Shown here: piece by piece, positions 56,404-64,000 of the stretch
Position numbering within the stretch: the stretch's first letter is position 1
Layout: each line of letters starts with the position of its first letter
Source: Nioella sediminis
GTDB lineage: Bacteria > Pseudomonadota > Alphaproteobacteria > Rhodobacterales > Rhodobacteraceae
Assembly: GCF_001879695.1 (NCBI RefSeq)
Contig: NZ_MNBL01000054.1
Coordinates: forward strand, 1 to 64,000
Direction of reading: 5' to 3'
Length of the DNA stretch: 64,000 bases
Notes under the pieces: generated by a model
Databases searched by the model: none
Told to the model about the DNA's origin: nothing
The model's input: only the letters and a program-made list of their open reading frames with translations
Translations under genes and position numbers: made by a program

Positions 56404-57521
56404 TATGCACGTGCGATCAACGCCTCTGACAACAGTTCGCGCACCGCATCCCTGGGGACATCTGCCGTCACGAAGGCCTCGCCGATCTGCCGTGCGAGGA
56501 TGAAGCGCAACTGACCGTCCACGACCTTTTTATCCTGTCCCATCAGCTCCAGCAGCGCCTCCGCATCGGGCAGATCGCCGGGAATGTCTGCCAGATCCTT
56601 TTTCATTCCCATGGCCGCCAGATGCTCCCGCACGCGGCTTGGCTCTTCCTGGCTGACCAGCCCGAGCCGAGAGGACAGTTCAAAGGCCAAGGCGCAGCCA
56701 ATGGCCACGCCCTCCCCGTGCAACAGCCGGTCGGAATAGCCCGTGGCCGCCTCCAGCGCGTGGCAGAACGTGTGGCCGAGATTGAGCAGCGCGCGGTCCC
56801 CCTGCTCCGTCTCGTCCCGTTCCACGATATCGGCCTTCATCTGGACAGAACGGCGCACCGCCTCCAGCCGCAAATCATCCTCGCCTGCCGCCATCGCGGG
56901 GCCATGCCGTTCCAGCCACTCAAAGAAACCGGCATCCCCGAGCAGCCCGTATTTCTGCACCTCGCCATAGCCCGCCAGGAAGTCGCGCGGGGTCAGCGTC
57001 CCCAGAACCGAGATATCGGCCAGAACCAGCGAGGGCTGATGAAAGGCCCCAATGAGGTTCTTGCCATGTGCCGAATTGATCCCTGTCTTGCCGCCCACAG
57101 AACTGTCCACCTGCGCCAGCAGGCTCGTCGGGATCTGCACGAAGCGAACCCCGCGCCGCAGAACGGCGGCGGCAAACCCTGCAAGGTCTCCTATGACGCC
57201 GCCCCCGAAGGCCACCACGATATCCTTGCGCTCAACCCGCTCTGCCAGCAGCCATTCCACCGTGCGGGTAAATTCCGGCCAGCCCTTGGTGGCCTCTCCG
57301 GGGGGCAGCACCAGCGCCTCCATCCCGATACCCTCAGCCGCAAGCCCGGTGCGAAGCGTCTCCAGATGAAGGCCCGCCACGCGCTCCTCCGTCACCACAA
57401 ATACACGCGGGCGGTTCAGCAATGGCGCAATCTCGGCCCCCGCGCGGGCCAGCAGGCCCGGCCCGATGCGGACATCATAGGCCCTCTCGCCAAGCGGCAC
57501 GTGAACGGTGGCAAGGGTCAT
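56403..57521 (-). CDS. aroB: 3-dehydroquinate synthase
   Basis: A 372-residue enzyme, step two of the shikimate pathway. NAD- and metal-site motifs are present: VAFGGGVIGDLAGFAAAVLRRG, SSVGGKTGIN and LNLGHTFCHALE. The start overlaps the aroK stop by 4 bp (ATGA), so the two are translated as a pair. The stop abuts the triple hairpin region. Confidence 0.96.
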   Translation of the reverse strand: MTLATVHVPLGERAYDVRIGPGLLARAGAEIAPLLNRPRVFVVTEERVAGLHLETLRTGLAAEGIGMEALVLPPGEATKGWPEFTRTVEWLLAERVERKDIVVAFGGGVIGDLAGFAAAVLRRGVRFVQIPTSLLAQVDSSVGGKTGINSAHGKNLIGAFHQPSLVLADISVLGTLTPRDFLAGYGEVQKYGLLGDAGFFEWLERHGPAMAAGEDDLRLEAVRRSVQMKADIVERDETEQGDRALLNLGHTFCHALEAATGYSDRLLHGEGVAIGCALAFELSSRLGLVSQEEPSRVREHLAAMGMKKDLADIPGDLPDAEALLELMGQDKKVVDGQLRFILARQIGEAFVTADVPRDAVRELLSEALIARA

Positions 57522-58084
57522 GTCCGGGTCTCCAAGATACCCGCCTCCGTCAGTGTCTTGAGCACCGAGGCGGTGGTCTGTTCAATCGACCACTCCGGTC
57601 GCGTCTCAACAGTGAACTCGGCCTGTTCATAAGCCGGGGTGCGCGCCTCCAGCAACTGGGCCAATGTCGCACGGGGGTTCGCGGTGCGCAGCAGGGGCCG
57701 GGTGCTTTTGTGTTTCACGCGGGTCCACAGCAGGTCGAGATCGGCTTTCAACCAAACCACGGCGGCCCTTTCGGCCATAAAGGCGCGGTTTTCCGGCGAC
57801 AGCCAAGCGCCGCCGCCTGTCGATAGCACGCAAGGCGGCCCGTCCAGCAGTCGCGCGATCACCTGGCTTTCCTTATCGCGGAAGAACGGCTCGCCGTAGC
57901 GGTCGAAAATCTCGGCAATCGTCAGCTTCGACGCCGCCTCGATCTCCGCATCCGAATCCTCGAAGGGAACCCCCAAATGCGCCGACAAAGCCTTGCCGAT
58001 GGCGGTCTTTCCGGCCCCCATCATGCCAACCAGCACCACCGTCCGGGTCAGTTTCGCCTGATTATCTGGCGTGGTTTCGCCCAT
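57518..58084 (-). CDS. aroK: shikimate kinase
   Basis: A 188-residue kinase phosphorylating shikimate. The P-loop is VGMMGAGKTAIGKAL, with the shikimate site FEDSDAEIE and the downstream STGGGAWLSPENR. ATG 58084 starts MGETTPDNQ; a longer frame to 58207 crosses the divergent small ORF and is rejected. It overlaps aroB. Confidence 0.95.
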   Translation of the reverse strand: MGETTPDNQAKLTRTVVLVGMMGAGKTAIGKALSAHLGVPFEDSDAEIEAASKLTIAEIFDRYGEPFFRDKESQVIARLLDGPPCVLSTGGGAWLSPENRAFMAERAAVVWLKADLDLLWTRVKHKSTRPLLRTANPRATLAQLLEARTPAYEQAEFTVETRPEWSIEQTTASVLKTLTEAGILETRT

Positions 58085-58187
58085 CTTCAAAAAAATCGTC
58101 CCCCTACTGGCGAAATTCCCTCGCAAGTGGCTTATAATGAAAAGATAGCGGCGGCAAACGCCGAAAATACCGGCAGGCTGGGGTCTC

Positions 58188-58325
58188 ATGATTGGGCGCA
58201 TTTTCAAGGTTTTCTTTTTTCTCGCGCTGCTCGGGGTGATCGGGCTCGTGGGTTATGCCTATTCCGGGTTGATGCAGCCTCAGACGCGCGAAATCACACG
58301 GCCGGTGGATCTGGATGTGGACTAG
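58188..58325 (+). CDS. 45-residue one-helix membrane protein
   Basis: A short frame starting MIGRIFKVFFFLALLGVIG, with one membrane helix (about residues 6-27), then an acidic tail ending PVDLDVD. It overlaps the next gene by 11 bp (ATGTGGACTAG), which strongly suggests it is real and translated with it. It is divergent from aroK, with about 100 bp between. Unrecognised family. Confidence 0.7.
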   Translation: MIGRIFKVFFFLALLGVIGLVGYAYSGLMQPQTREITRPVDLDVD

Positions 58326-59820
58326 GGCGGCGCTGATCGCGGCGGCATTGGCAGGCCCGGCCGCCGCACAGGAGGCGGTGGAGCAAACCGCCCCGCCGGA
58401 ATGGCTGTCGGAAACGCTGCTCAGCCCGCATGGCAACATCGCCACATCCGCGACACCGGCAGAAATCACAGTCATGCCGATTGGCGCGGTCAATCTCGAT
58501 GCGGTCGGGCTGCTTTCTCCGAATCAGACCGGGTTGCCAGCAGACCTCTGGGCCGGGTCCGAGTCCGCGACACTGGCCAACCTCTTCCGCGCGCAGACCG
58601 ATCTGGCGCTGCCCTCGATCCAGCGCTTCACCACCATGCTGGCCCTGGCCGAACTGAACCCGCCCCCCGACAGCACGGCCGAGGCAGAGCTGTTTCTCGC
58701 CCGTCTCGACATGCTGCTGTCACGGGGCGCCATCGACGCCGCCCGCGCGATGATGGAGCGCGCGGGACCAAGCGCGCCGCAGGTTTTCCGCCGCTGGTTC
58801 GACGTGACCCTGCTGACCGACCAGCCCGATCGCGCCTGCGCCACCATGCGTGCCAACCCCGATATCGCGCCGTCCTTTCCGGCGCGCATTTTTTGCCTTG
58901 CCCGCAATGGCGACTGGTCCGCCGCGGCGCTGACCCTTGGCACCGGCGAGGCACTCGGCTTTATCGACGAGGCCGAGGGCGAATTGATCGCCCGTTTCCT
59001 CGACCCGGAGCTCTTCGAAGGCGAGCCTCCCCTGCCGCTCGATCTCTCACCCTCGCCCCTGCATTACGTGATGCGGGTGGCCATCGGCGAACGCCCCGGT
59101 GCCGGTCAACTCCCCCTGCCCTTTGCCCATGCGGACATGGCCGACGTGGCCGGCTGGCGAGCGCAGCTTGACGCCGCTGAACGGCTGGCCCGGGCGGGGG
59201 CGATCACCCCCGATCAATGGCAGCTGATCGCCACCAGCCGCGTGCCGTCGGCCTCTGGCGGGGTCTGGGACCGGATCGACGCCTTGCAGGAATTCGACGT
59301 GGCCCTTCTGGCGCAAGATCCCGCCTTGGTGGCCGAAACGCTACCCGATGCCTGGGCGGCCATGCAGGAGGCGCATCTGGAAGTGCCCTTTGCCGAGCTT
59401 TATGCCCAAAGGCTGCTACGTCTGCCCCTGACCGGCGACCCCGCGATGCTGGCCCGCCGGGTGGCGCTATTGTCGGGCGAATATGAATCCGTCGCGCAGC
59501 TTGCCGTGCCGCAGTCTCCCGAGGAACGGTTCCTCTTTGCCGTGGCGCGCGGCCAGACCGCCCCGCCTGCGCCGGCAGGCGGCCTGCCCCGCGCCATCGC
59601 AGCTGTCTTTTCCACGACCGCCATGCCGGACCGCTACGCGCGGCTCTATTCTGAGGGCCGGATCGGCGAGGCCATGCTGCGTGCCGCGCTGGTGCTTGGA
59701 GACGGGTCGGGCGATTTCGACGACATGCAGGATGCCCTGTCACTGTTCCGGGCCCTGGGATTGGAAACCGTGGCTAGGCGCACGGCGCTTGAATTGCTGA
59801 TCCTGGAACGTCGGGGATGA
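58315..59820 (+). CDS. large exported alpha-helical protein of unknown function
   Basis: A 501-residue protein with a signal peptide (MWTRAALIAAALAGPAAA, cut about residue 18) and no membrane helix. The remainder is Ala/Leu-rich and arranged as helix pairs, like a TPR/SEL1-type superhelix, though I can assign no named repeat. It starts inside the small membrane ORF and its stop overlaps the xerD start by 4 bp (ATGA). Function unknown; it could be a periplasmic scaffold. Confidence 0.75.
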   Translation: MWTRAALIAAALAGPAAAQEAVEQTAPPEWLSETLLSPHGNIATSATPAEITVMPIGAVNLDAVGLLSPNQTGLPADLWAGSESATLANLFRAQTDLALPSIQRFTTMLALAELNPPPDSTAEAELFLARLDMLLSRGAIDAARAMMERAGPSAPQVFRRWFDVTLLTDQPDRACATMRANPDIAPSFPARIFCLARNGDWSAAALTLGTGEALGFIDEAEGELIARFLDPELFEGEPPLPLDLSPSPLHYVMRVAIGERPGAGQLPLPFAHADMADVAGWRAQLDAAERLARAGAITPDQWQLIATSRVPSASGGVWDRIDALQEFDVALLAQDPALVAETLPDAWAAMQEAHLEVPFAELYAQRLLRLPLTGDPAMLARRVALLSGEYESVAQLAVPQSPEERFLFAVARGQTAPPAPAGGLPRAIAAVFSTTAMPDRYARLYSEGRIGEAMLRAALVLGDGSGDFDDMQDALSLFRALGLETVARRTALELLILERRG

Positions 59821-60743
59821 CCGCCGCCTGGATTTCCCCGTTTCTGGAGGCGCAGGCGGCTGAGCTGAACGCGGCCGAAAACACCCTGCTGGCCTATGGG
59901 CGCGACCTGAGGGATGCCTGCGACTGGCTGGCCGCGCGCGGGATTGGCTTTGACATTGCCACGCGGGCCGATCTGGAGGCCTATCTGATCGCGCTCGACG
60001 CCGAGGGACTGGCCCGATCCACCCGCGCACGGCGGCTGTCGTCGATCAAGCAGCTCTATCGCTTTGCCTATGAGGACGGGTTGCGCACCGACAACCCGGC
60101 GCTTCAGATCAAGGGACCGGGGCGCGACAAGGCACTGCCCAAGACCCTGACGATGGAAGAAGTCGATCGCCTGCTTGCCGCCGCTGAAACCCATGGCCGC
60201 AGCGCGGGGGACCGGCTGCGCAACACCTGCCTGATGCAACTGCTTTACGCCACTGGCATGCGCGTCAGCGAGTTGGTCGGCCTGCCCGTTTCCGCTGCGC
60301 GGGGCGATCCGCAGCTGCTGCTGATCCGGGGCAAGGGCGGCAAGGAACGGATGGTGCCGCTGTCCCCCCCCGCGCGCGCGGCGCTGGCCGCGTGGCTGGT
60401 CCATCGCGATGAGGCCGAGGACATGGCGCGGATCGAAAAGGGGACCCCACCCTCCCGCTTTCTCTTTCCCTCACGTGGCAAGGCCGGGCACCTGACGCGC
60501 GTCAGGTTCTTTACGCTTATCAAGGAGTTGGCCGTAGCGGGCGGGGTCTCTCCCGATTCTGTCACCCCTCATACGCTGCGCCATGCCTTCGCCACCCATC
60601 TGTTGCAGAACGGGGCTGATCTGCGGGCCATCCAGACGCTTCTGGGCCATGCCGACATCGCCACGACCGAGATCTACACGCATGTGCTGGACGAACGGCT
60701 GAAGGCGCTGGTGCTGGAAAAACACCCCTTGGCAAAATCCTGA
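59817..60743 (+). CDS. xerD: site-specific tyrosine recombinase XerD
   Basis: A 308-residue recombinase that resolves chromosome dimers at dif with XerC. The N-terminal SAM-like DNA-binding domain starts FLEAQAAELNAAENTLLAY. Catalytic residues: Arg in LYATGMRVSELVGL, Lys in GKGGKERMVPL, and the His-Arg-His/Tyr cluster in HTLRHAFATHLLQNG, LLGHADIATTEIYTHV. The start overlaps the preceding gene by 4 bp, unusual coupling of a recombinase with an exported protein. Confidence 0.95.
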   Translation: MTAAWISPFLEAQAAELNAAENTLLAYGRDLRDACDWLAARGIGFDIATRADLEAYLIALDAEGLARSTRARRLSSIKQLYRFAYEDGLRTDNPALQIKGPGRDKALPKTLTMEEVDRLLAAAETHGRSAGDRLRNTCLMQLLYATGMRVSELVGLPVSAARGDPQLLLIRGKGGKERMVPLSPPARAALAAWLVHRDEAEDMARIEKGTPPSRFLFPSRGKAGHLTRVRFFTLIKELAVAGGVSPDSVTPHTLRHAFATHLLQNGADLRAIQTLLGHADIATTEIYTHVLDERLKALVLEKHPLAKS

Positions 60744-60814
60744 TTTCCCACGGGTTTCGCCCCGAACTGGCCCCATTTTGCCGCTAGACACGCTGCAAAA
60801 GGCGAAGAGCACAG

Positions 60815-62389
60815 ATGCAGGTACAGCTTTCCGATATCCGGGACACCCACTGGGACGCGATCGTGATCGGCACGGGCGTTGGCGGCGGTGTTGCGGGCCG
60901 CGCGCTGGCAGAGGCCGGGATGAAGGTGCTGTTTCTGGAGAAGGGACGCGCCGGTTTCCGGACGGAAGAAACCGCGCTGAACCTCGATATGCCCGATCCG
61001 GTCGCCCGCGCGATCCGTGGCTTCTGGCCCGATCCGATCTCGGTCACTCTTGACGGGCGCCCGCAGGAGCTTTTCGCCCCTATTGGCGCAGGCCCCGGCG
61101 GCTCTTCGGTCTTCTATGCGGCCACGCTGGAACGTCCCGAACCACATGATCTGGACGACCTGCCAGACCGTCCTCACCCCACCGGCGGCTGGCCCGTGGG
61201 GTTCGCCGCCATGCGGCCATGGTTCGACGCCGCCCAAACCATGTTCCACATTCATGGGGAGCCCGACCCGCTATCCTCTGTGCCAAGCCCCGCCGTTGCC
61301 GCCCCCCACCCGAGCGCCCCCGGCGATGCGATGATCATGGACCGGCTGCGCGGCAATGGCCTGCACCCGTACCGGCTGCACACGGCGGTCAAGCGGCTGG
61401 ACGGGTGCCGTGACTGCCTTGGCCACAAATGCCCCCGCGCCTGCAAGATGGATGGGCGCTCTGCGGGGCTGGAACCGGCATTGGTGACCGGACAGGCCGT
61501 GCTGCTGACGGGGTGTGCGGTGACACGGTTTGTTCGAAACGCCGACAATTCGGTAAGCGTCGAAGCGTGCCTTGATGGACAGGTTGAATCGCTCAATGCC
61601 CGCCATATCGTGCTGGCTGCGGGGGCCCTGTCGTCGCCGCGCCTGTTGCTTGCGTCACGCTCGGAGCGGGACCCTAAGGGACTGGGAAACAGCGCCGACC
61701 TGGTCGGACGCAATCTGATGTTCCACCTGAATGAAATCTTCGCGCTCTGGCCCGGTAAATCTGCGGGTTTCGCAGGGCCATCCAAGTCCGTGGGCTTCCG
61801 CGATCACTATTTTGCCGAGGGCCAGCGGCTTGGCATGGTGCAGGCCATGGGCATCGACGTGGGCTATGGCGAGATCGTGCATCATCTGCGCGGGCGCGTC
61901 GCCCGATCTTGGCTGCGGCATATGCCCGGCGCGATGGACCTGACACGCATTCCAGCTGCGATCGGGGCCAAGGTTATGGGCACCGCCAAGGTCTTCGTCG
62001 GCCTGCTGGAGGATCTACCCTATGCCGAAAATCGTGTGGTTCTGGATGCAGGCAATCCCGGCCGGATCACGCTGGAATATCGCGTGTCGGAGGAACTTCT
62101 GGCGCGGCGCAAGCTGTTCCGGCGGCTGATCCGAAACTCATTCAAAGGCACCCGCACCGCCTTTCTAACACATGAGCCGGAACCGAATTTTGGACATCCC
62201 TGCGGGACGTTACGGATGGGCGTTGATGTTGGTGAATCGGTGGTAAACGCCGAGTGCCGCGTCCATGATGTGCCCAATCTCTGGGTCACAGATGCCTCGG
62301 TCTTCCCGACATCCATGGGCGTCAACCCAAGCCTGACCATCGCCGCGAATGCGCTGCGCGTGGCCGACAGGATAAAGGACAGCAAATGA
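60815..62389 (+). CDS. GMC-family FAD oxidoreductase
   Basis: A 524-residue flavoprotein. The FAD site is DAIVIGTGVGGGVAGRALAEAG at the N-terminus, and the C-terminal substrate/FAD region is HPCGTLRMG and LWVTDASVFPTSMGVNPSLT, with a His near the expected active site. A cluster of cysteines (GCRDCLGHKCPRACK) about residue 195 is unusual and might bind a metal or an iron-sulfur cluster. It overlaps the SDR gene by 4 bp (ATGA). The substrate, perhaps a sugar or alcohol, is unknown. Confidence 0.9.
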   Translation: MQVQLSDIRDTHWDAIVIGTGVGGGVAGRALAEAGMKVLFLEKGRAGFRTEETALNLDMPDPVARAIRGFWPDPISVTLDGRPQELFAPIGAGPGGSSVFYAATLERPEPHDLDDLPDRPHPTGGWPVGFAAMRPWFDAAQTMFHIHGEPDPLSSVPSPAVAAPHPSAPGDAMIMDRLRGNGLHPYRLHTAVKRLDGCRDCLGHKCPRACKMDGRSAGLEPALVTGQAVLLTGCAVTRFVRNADNSVSVEACLDGQVESLNARHIVLAAGALSSPRLLLASRSERDPKGLGNSADLVGRNLMFHLNEIFALWPGKSAGFAGPSKSVGFRDHYFAEGQRLGMVQAMGIDVGYGEIVHHLRGRVARSWLRHMPGAMDLTRIPAAIGAKVMGTAKVFVGLLEDLPYAENRVVLDAGNPGRITLEYRVSEELLARRKLFRRLIRNSFKGTRTAFLTHEPEPNFGHPCGTLRMGVDVGESVVNAECRVHDVPNLWVTDASVFPTSMGVNPSLTIAANALRVADRIKDSK

Positions 62390-63147
62390 CCGATCTGACC
62401 GAAGGCATTGCGGTAGTGACAGGGGCTGGCGGCGGGCTTGGCCGGGCGCTGGCGGTGGAGCTTTCGCAACACATGACAGTGGTTGGCCTTGGCCGCGACG
62501 CGACCGCGTTGGAGGGCACCGCGCAATTGTCCTCTGAGGGCAGGTTTCACGGCATCGAAGCGGATGTATCCTGCTTCAACTCCACCTCGCAGGCATTTGA
62601 AAAAACGAGAATACATGGGGCCATAACGCTTCTTATCAACAACGCGGCCCAATACCCGCGCCGGGACTTCACCGAGGAAACCGCCGAGAGCTTCATGGAG
62701 GTTGTCGCCACAAACCTGGGTGGCACCGTCGCCTGCACCCGAGCAGCACTGAACGACATGCTGGACACTGGATTTGGCCGCATAATGAACGTGGCGACCT
62801 TCGCCGATATCGCGCCGCTGCCTGCCTCCTCCGCCTATTCGGTGTCGAAGGGGGCCGCACGGATCTTCACCCGCGCGCTCATCGCCGATATCGGCGACCG
62901 TTTTCCGGGGATCGTGGTCAATGACTGGATGCCGGGCATGCTGGCCACGAAGATGGGCATTCCCGACGGGCTGGAACCGGAACAGGCGGCGAAATGGGGG
63001 GCGCAACTGGCGCTGTGGCATGATCCCAGCCTGACCGGCACCACATGGGAGATGGACCGCGAAATCCCGCCGCCGCGATCCCTGAAACGCCGCATCGCCG
63101 ACCGGGTTCTCATGAAACCCCGCGTTGCCGCGCGCCGTTTGGGTTAA
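62386..63147 (+). CDS. short-chain dehydrogenase/reductase
   Basis: A 253-residue SDR. The NAD(P) site is VVTGAGGGLGRALAVEL, the structural LINNAAQYPRRDF follows, and the catalytic Tyr/Lys are in SAYSVSKGAARIF. It is translationally coupled to the GMC oxidoreductase, so both may act on the same hydroxyl/keto substrate in sequence. The last bases overlap the convergent WecG gene by 4 bp. Confidence 0.9.
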   Translation: MTDLTEGIAVVTGAGGGLGRALAVELSQHMTVVGLGRDATALEGTAQLSSEGRFHGIEADVSCFNSTSQAFEKTRIHGAITLLINNAAQYPRRDFTEETAESFMEVVATNLGGTVACTRAALNDMLDTGFGRIMNVATFADIAPLPASSAYSVSKGAARIFTRALIADIGDRFPGIVVNDWMPGMLATKMGIPDGLEPEQAAKWGAQLALWHDPSLTGTTWEMDREIPPPRSLKRRIADRVLMKPRVAARRLG

Positions 63148-63890
63148 CGCATCCGCCAGGACCGCCACAGATGCCCCGGCAGGTCGCGGAACGCCGCGCC
63201 ATAGCGGGCCGCCATCCGGCGCGGGCTGCCAAGCAATCGCCACAGCCATTCCAGCGCCAACCGCCGCACCCATGCAGGCGCGCGGGTTTGCTGGCCCGAC
63301 AGAAAATCCAGCCCCGCCCCGATGGAGGCAAAGCCGATCTCCGGCGCGATCTGACGGCCTCGGGCAGCGAGGATTTCCTGCTTGGGGGCGCCAAGTGCCA
63401 GAAAACACAGGCGAACGCCCACCTCACTCAATCCGCGCAATATCTCATCCGCCGCCGGGCCAGCAGGATCGAACCCCATCGGCGGGGCCACCTTTGCCAC
63501 GACCCGCAGCCCCGGCACCTGCGCCTCCAAAGCCTTTGCCGCCCCCGCGAGGCTTTCATCCGTGCTGCCCACCAGCCCGAGCGGCACGTCCATCTCGGCA
63601 GCGATCCGGCAGATCGGCAGGATCATGTCCGACCCCGGCAACAGCGCCACCGGCTGCCCCGCAAGGCGCGAACACCAGACGATCGGATTGCCATCGGCGG
63701 TGACCAGATCCTGCGCGTCATACGCGGCGCGAAACGGCCCCGGATGGCGCAGCTTGGTCAGGTGATCGAGGTTCAGCGTCGCCAGCGCAAAGCCCTCACC
63801 CACCGCAAACCGGGTTCTCAATTCACGCTCCAGCGCGGGCCAGCCGTCGATAGTGACGGTCACGTCGTGATCACCAGCCCGGAATTTCAT
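63144..63890 (-). CDS. WecG/TagA/CpsF-family glycosyltransferase
   Basis: A 248-residue GT26 glycosyltransferase, which adds a sugar to a lipid-linked intermediate in exopolysaccharide or teichoic-acid-like synthesis. The family pattern is visible: ATLNLDHLTKLRH, TADGNPIVWCSRL, GLVGSTDESLAGAAKAL, and the C-terminal FLALGAPKQEILAARG and GASIGAGLDFLSG-like region. ATG 63890 (MKFRAGDHDV) is chosen; an extension with a TTG start to 63959 is unlikely. No polysaccharide cluster is visible, but the window ends just beyond. Confidence 0.9.
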   Translation of the reverse strand: MKFRAGDHDVTVTIDGWPALERELRTRFAVGEGFALATLNLDHLTKLRHPGPFRAAYDAQDLVTADGNPIVWCSRLAGQPVALLPGSDMILPICRIAAEMDVPLGLVGSTDESLAGAAKALEAQVPGLRVVAKVAPPMGFDPAGPAADEILRGLSEVGVRLCFLALGAPKQEILAARGRQIAPEIGFASIGAGLDFLSGQQTRAPAWVRRLALEWLWRLLGSPRRMAARYGAAFRDLPGHLWRSWRMR

Positions 63891-64000
63891 CGCTGCCCTC
63901 TGCCTTTGCACCACTTTGCCCGAAACGCCGCTTGCACAAAAGAGCACCCGGCAGGACAAACTGTTGCCATGCTTTTGAGGTCAAAGTGACGTCAAGACAA

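Noticed and set aside
1-64000. CRISPR array, insertion sequence or prophage
   Set aside because: No regularly spaced repeats, transposase or phage structural genes were seen. The only recombinase is xerD, with full housekeeping features.

Overview
This window is ordinary chromosomal DNA from a high-GC alphaproteobacterium, most likely Rhodobacteraceae (Roseobacter group). The signs are the ChpT phosphotransferase with its DUF3553 neighbour, ornithine-lipid genes olsB-olsA, an adenosylcobalamin-dependent NrdJ, a class II DAHP synthase, COX15-type heme A synthase, LpxI instead of LpxH, and many translationally coupled gene pairs (ATGA, GTGA and TGATG junctions). There are no rRNA genes, CRISPR arrays, insertion sequences or prophage genes. 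One tRNA gene (Pro, anticodon TGG) is present.

Layout. 1-2.9 kb: a truncated ferritin-like DUF455 gene, then an overlapping M23 peptidase-bactofilin pair that probably shapes the cell wall. 2.9-7.6 kb (minus): a DUF2189 membrane protein, prfB and mrcA (PBP1A). 7.7-9.6 kb: a methyltransferase, a PaaI-type thioesterase and an ECHDC3-like crotonase. 9.6-14.2 kb (minus): TrmJ-like methyltransferase, ctaA, M32 carboxypeptidase and an MFS transporter. 14.3-19.5 kb: thiE-like gene, olsB-olsA, DUF3553, chpT, and the coupled yicC-gmk-gamma-carbonic-anhydrase set. 19.7-26.6 kb: PAS_5 protein, class II DAHP synthase, GlxA-type regulator, glnE with a coupled small gene, and a YbaK-type deacylase.

26.6-38.7 kb (minus) is one long envelope cluster transcribed pyrH-frr-uppS-cdsA-dxr-rseP-[small membrane ORF]-bamA-ompH-fabZ-lpxA-lpxI-lpxB. 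It links UMP synthesis, ribosome recycling, isoprenoid and undecaprenyl carriers, phospholipid, outer-membrane protein assembly and lipid A. lpxD is not in its classical place. 38.9-47.3 kb (plus): miaA, an AraC-type regulator, and a peptide-type ABC importer (Tat-signal binding protein, two permeases, one fused double ATPase). The importer has a direct-repeat operator candidate in front and an internal terminator after the binding-protein gene.

47.3-54.2 kb (minus): nrdJ with an unusually long structured leader, a GT2 glycosyltransferase, tRNA-Pro, DUF192 and a double cold-shock-domain gene. 54.2-58.1 kb: pdxH, fabI, a xanthine phosphoribosyltransferase, and aroK-aroB. 58.2-63.9 kb: a 45-residue membrane ORF overlapping a large exported helical protein that overlaps xerD, then a coupled GMC oxidoreductase-SDR pair and a WecG/TagA/CpsF glycosyltransferase.

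No dramatic new system such as a defence island was found. The best candidates for undescribed biology are the ~420-bp nrdJ leader with mutually exclusive helices, a family of GAAAAC...GTTTTC palindromes filling two gaps, two one-helix membrane ORFs (33009-33134 and 58188-58325), and the small ORF-exported protein-xerD coupling. All identifications come from reading the sequence and family knowledge; no database search was run.
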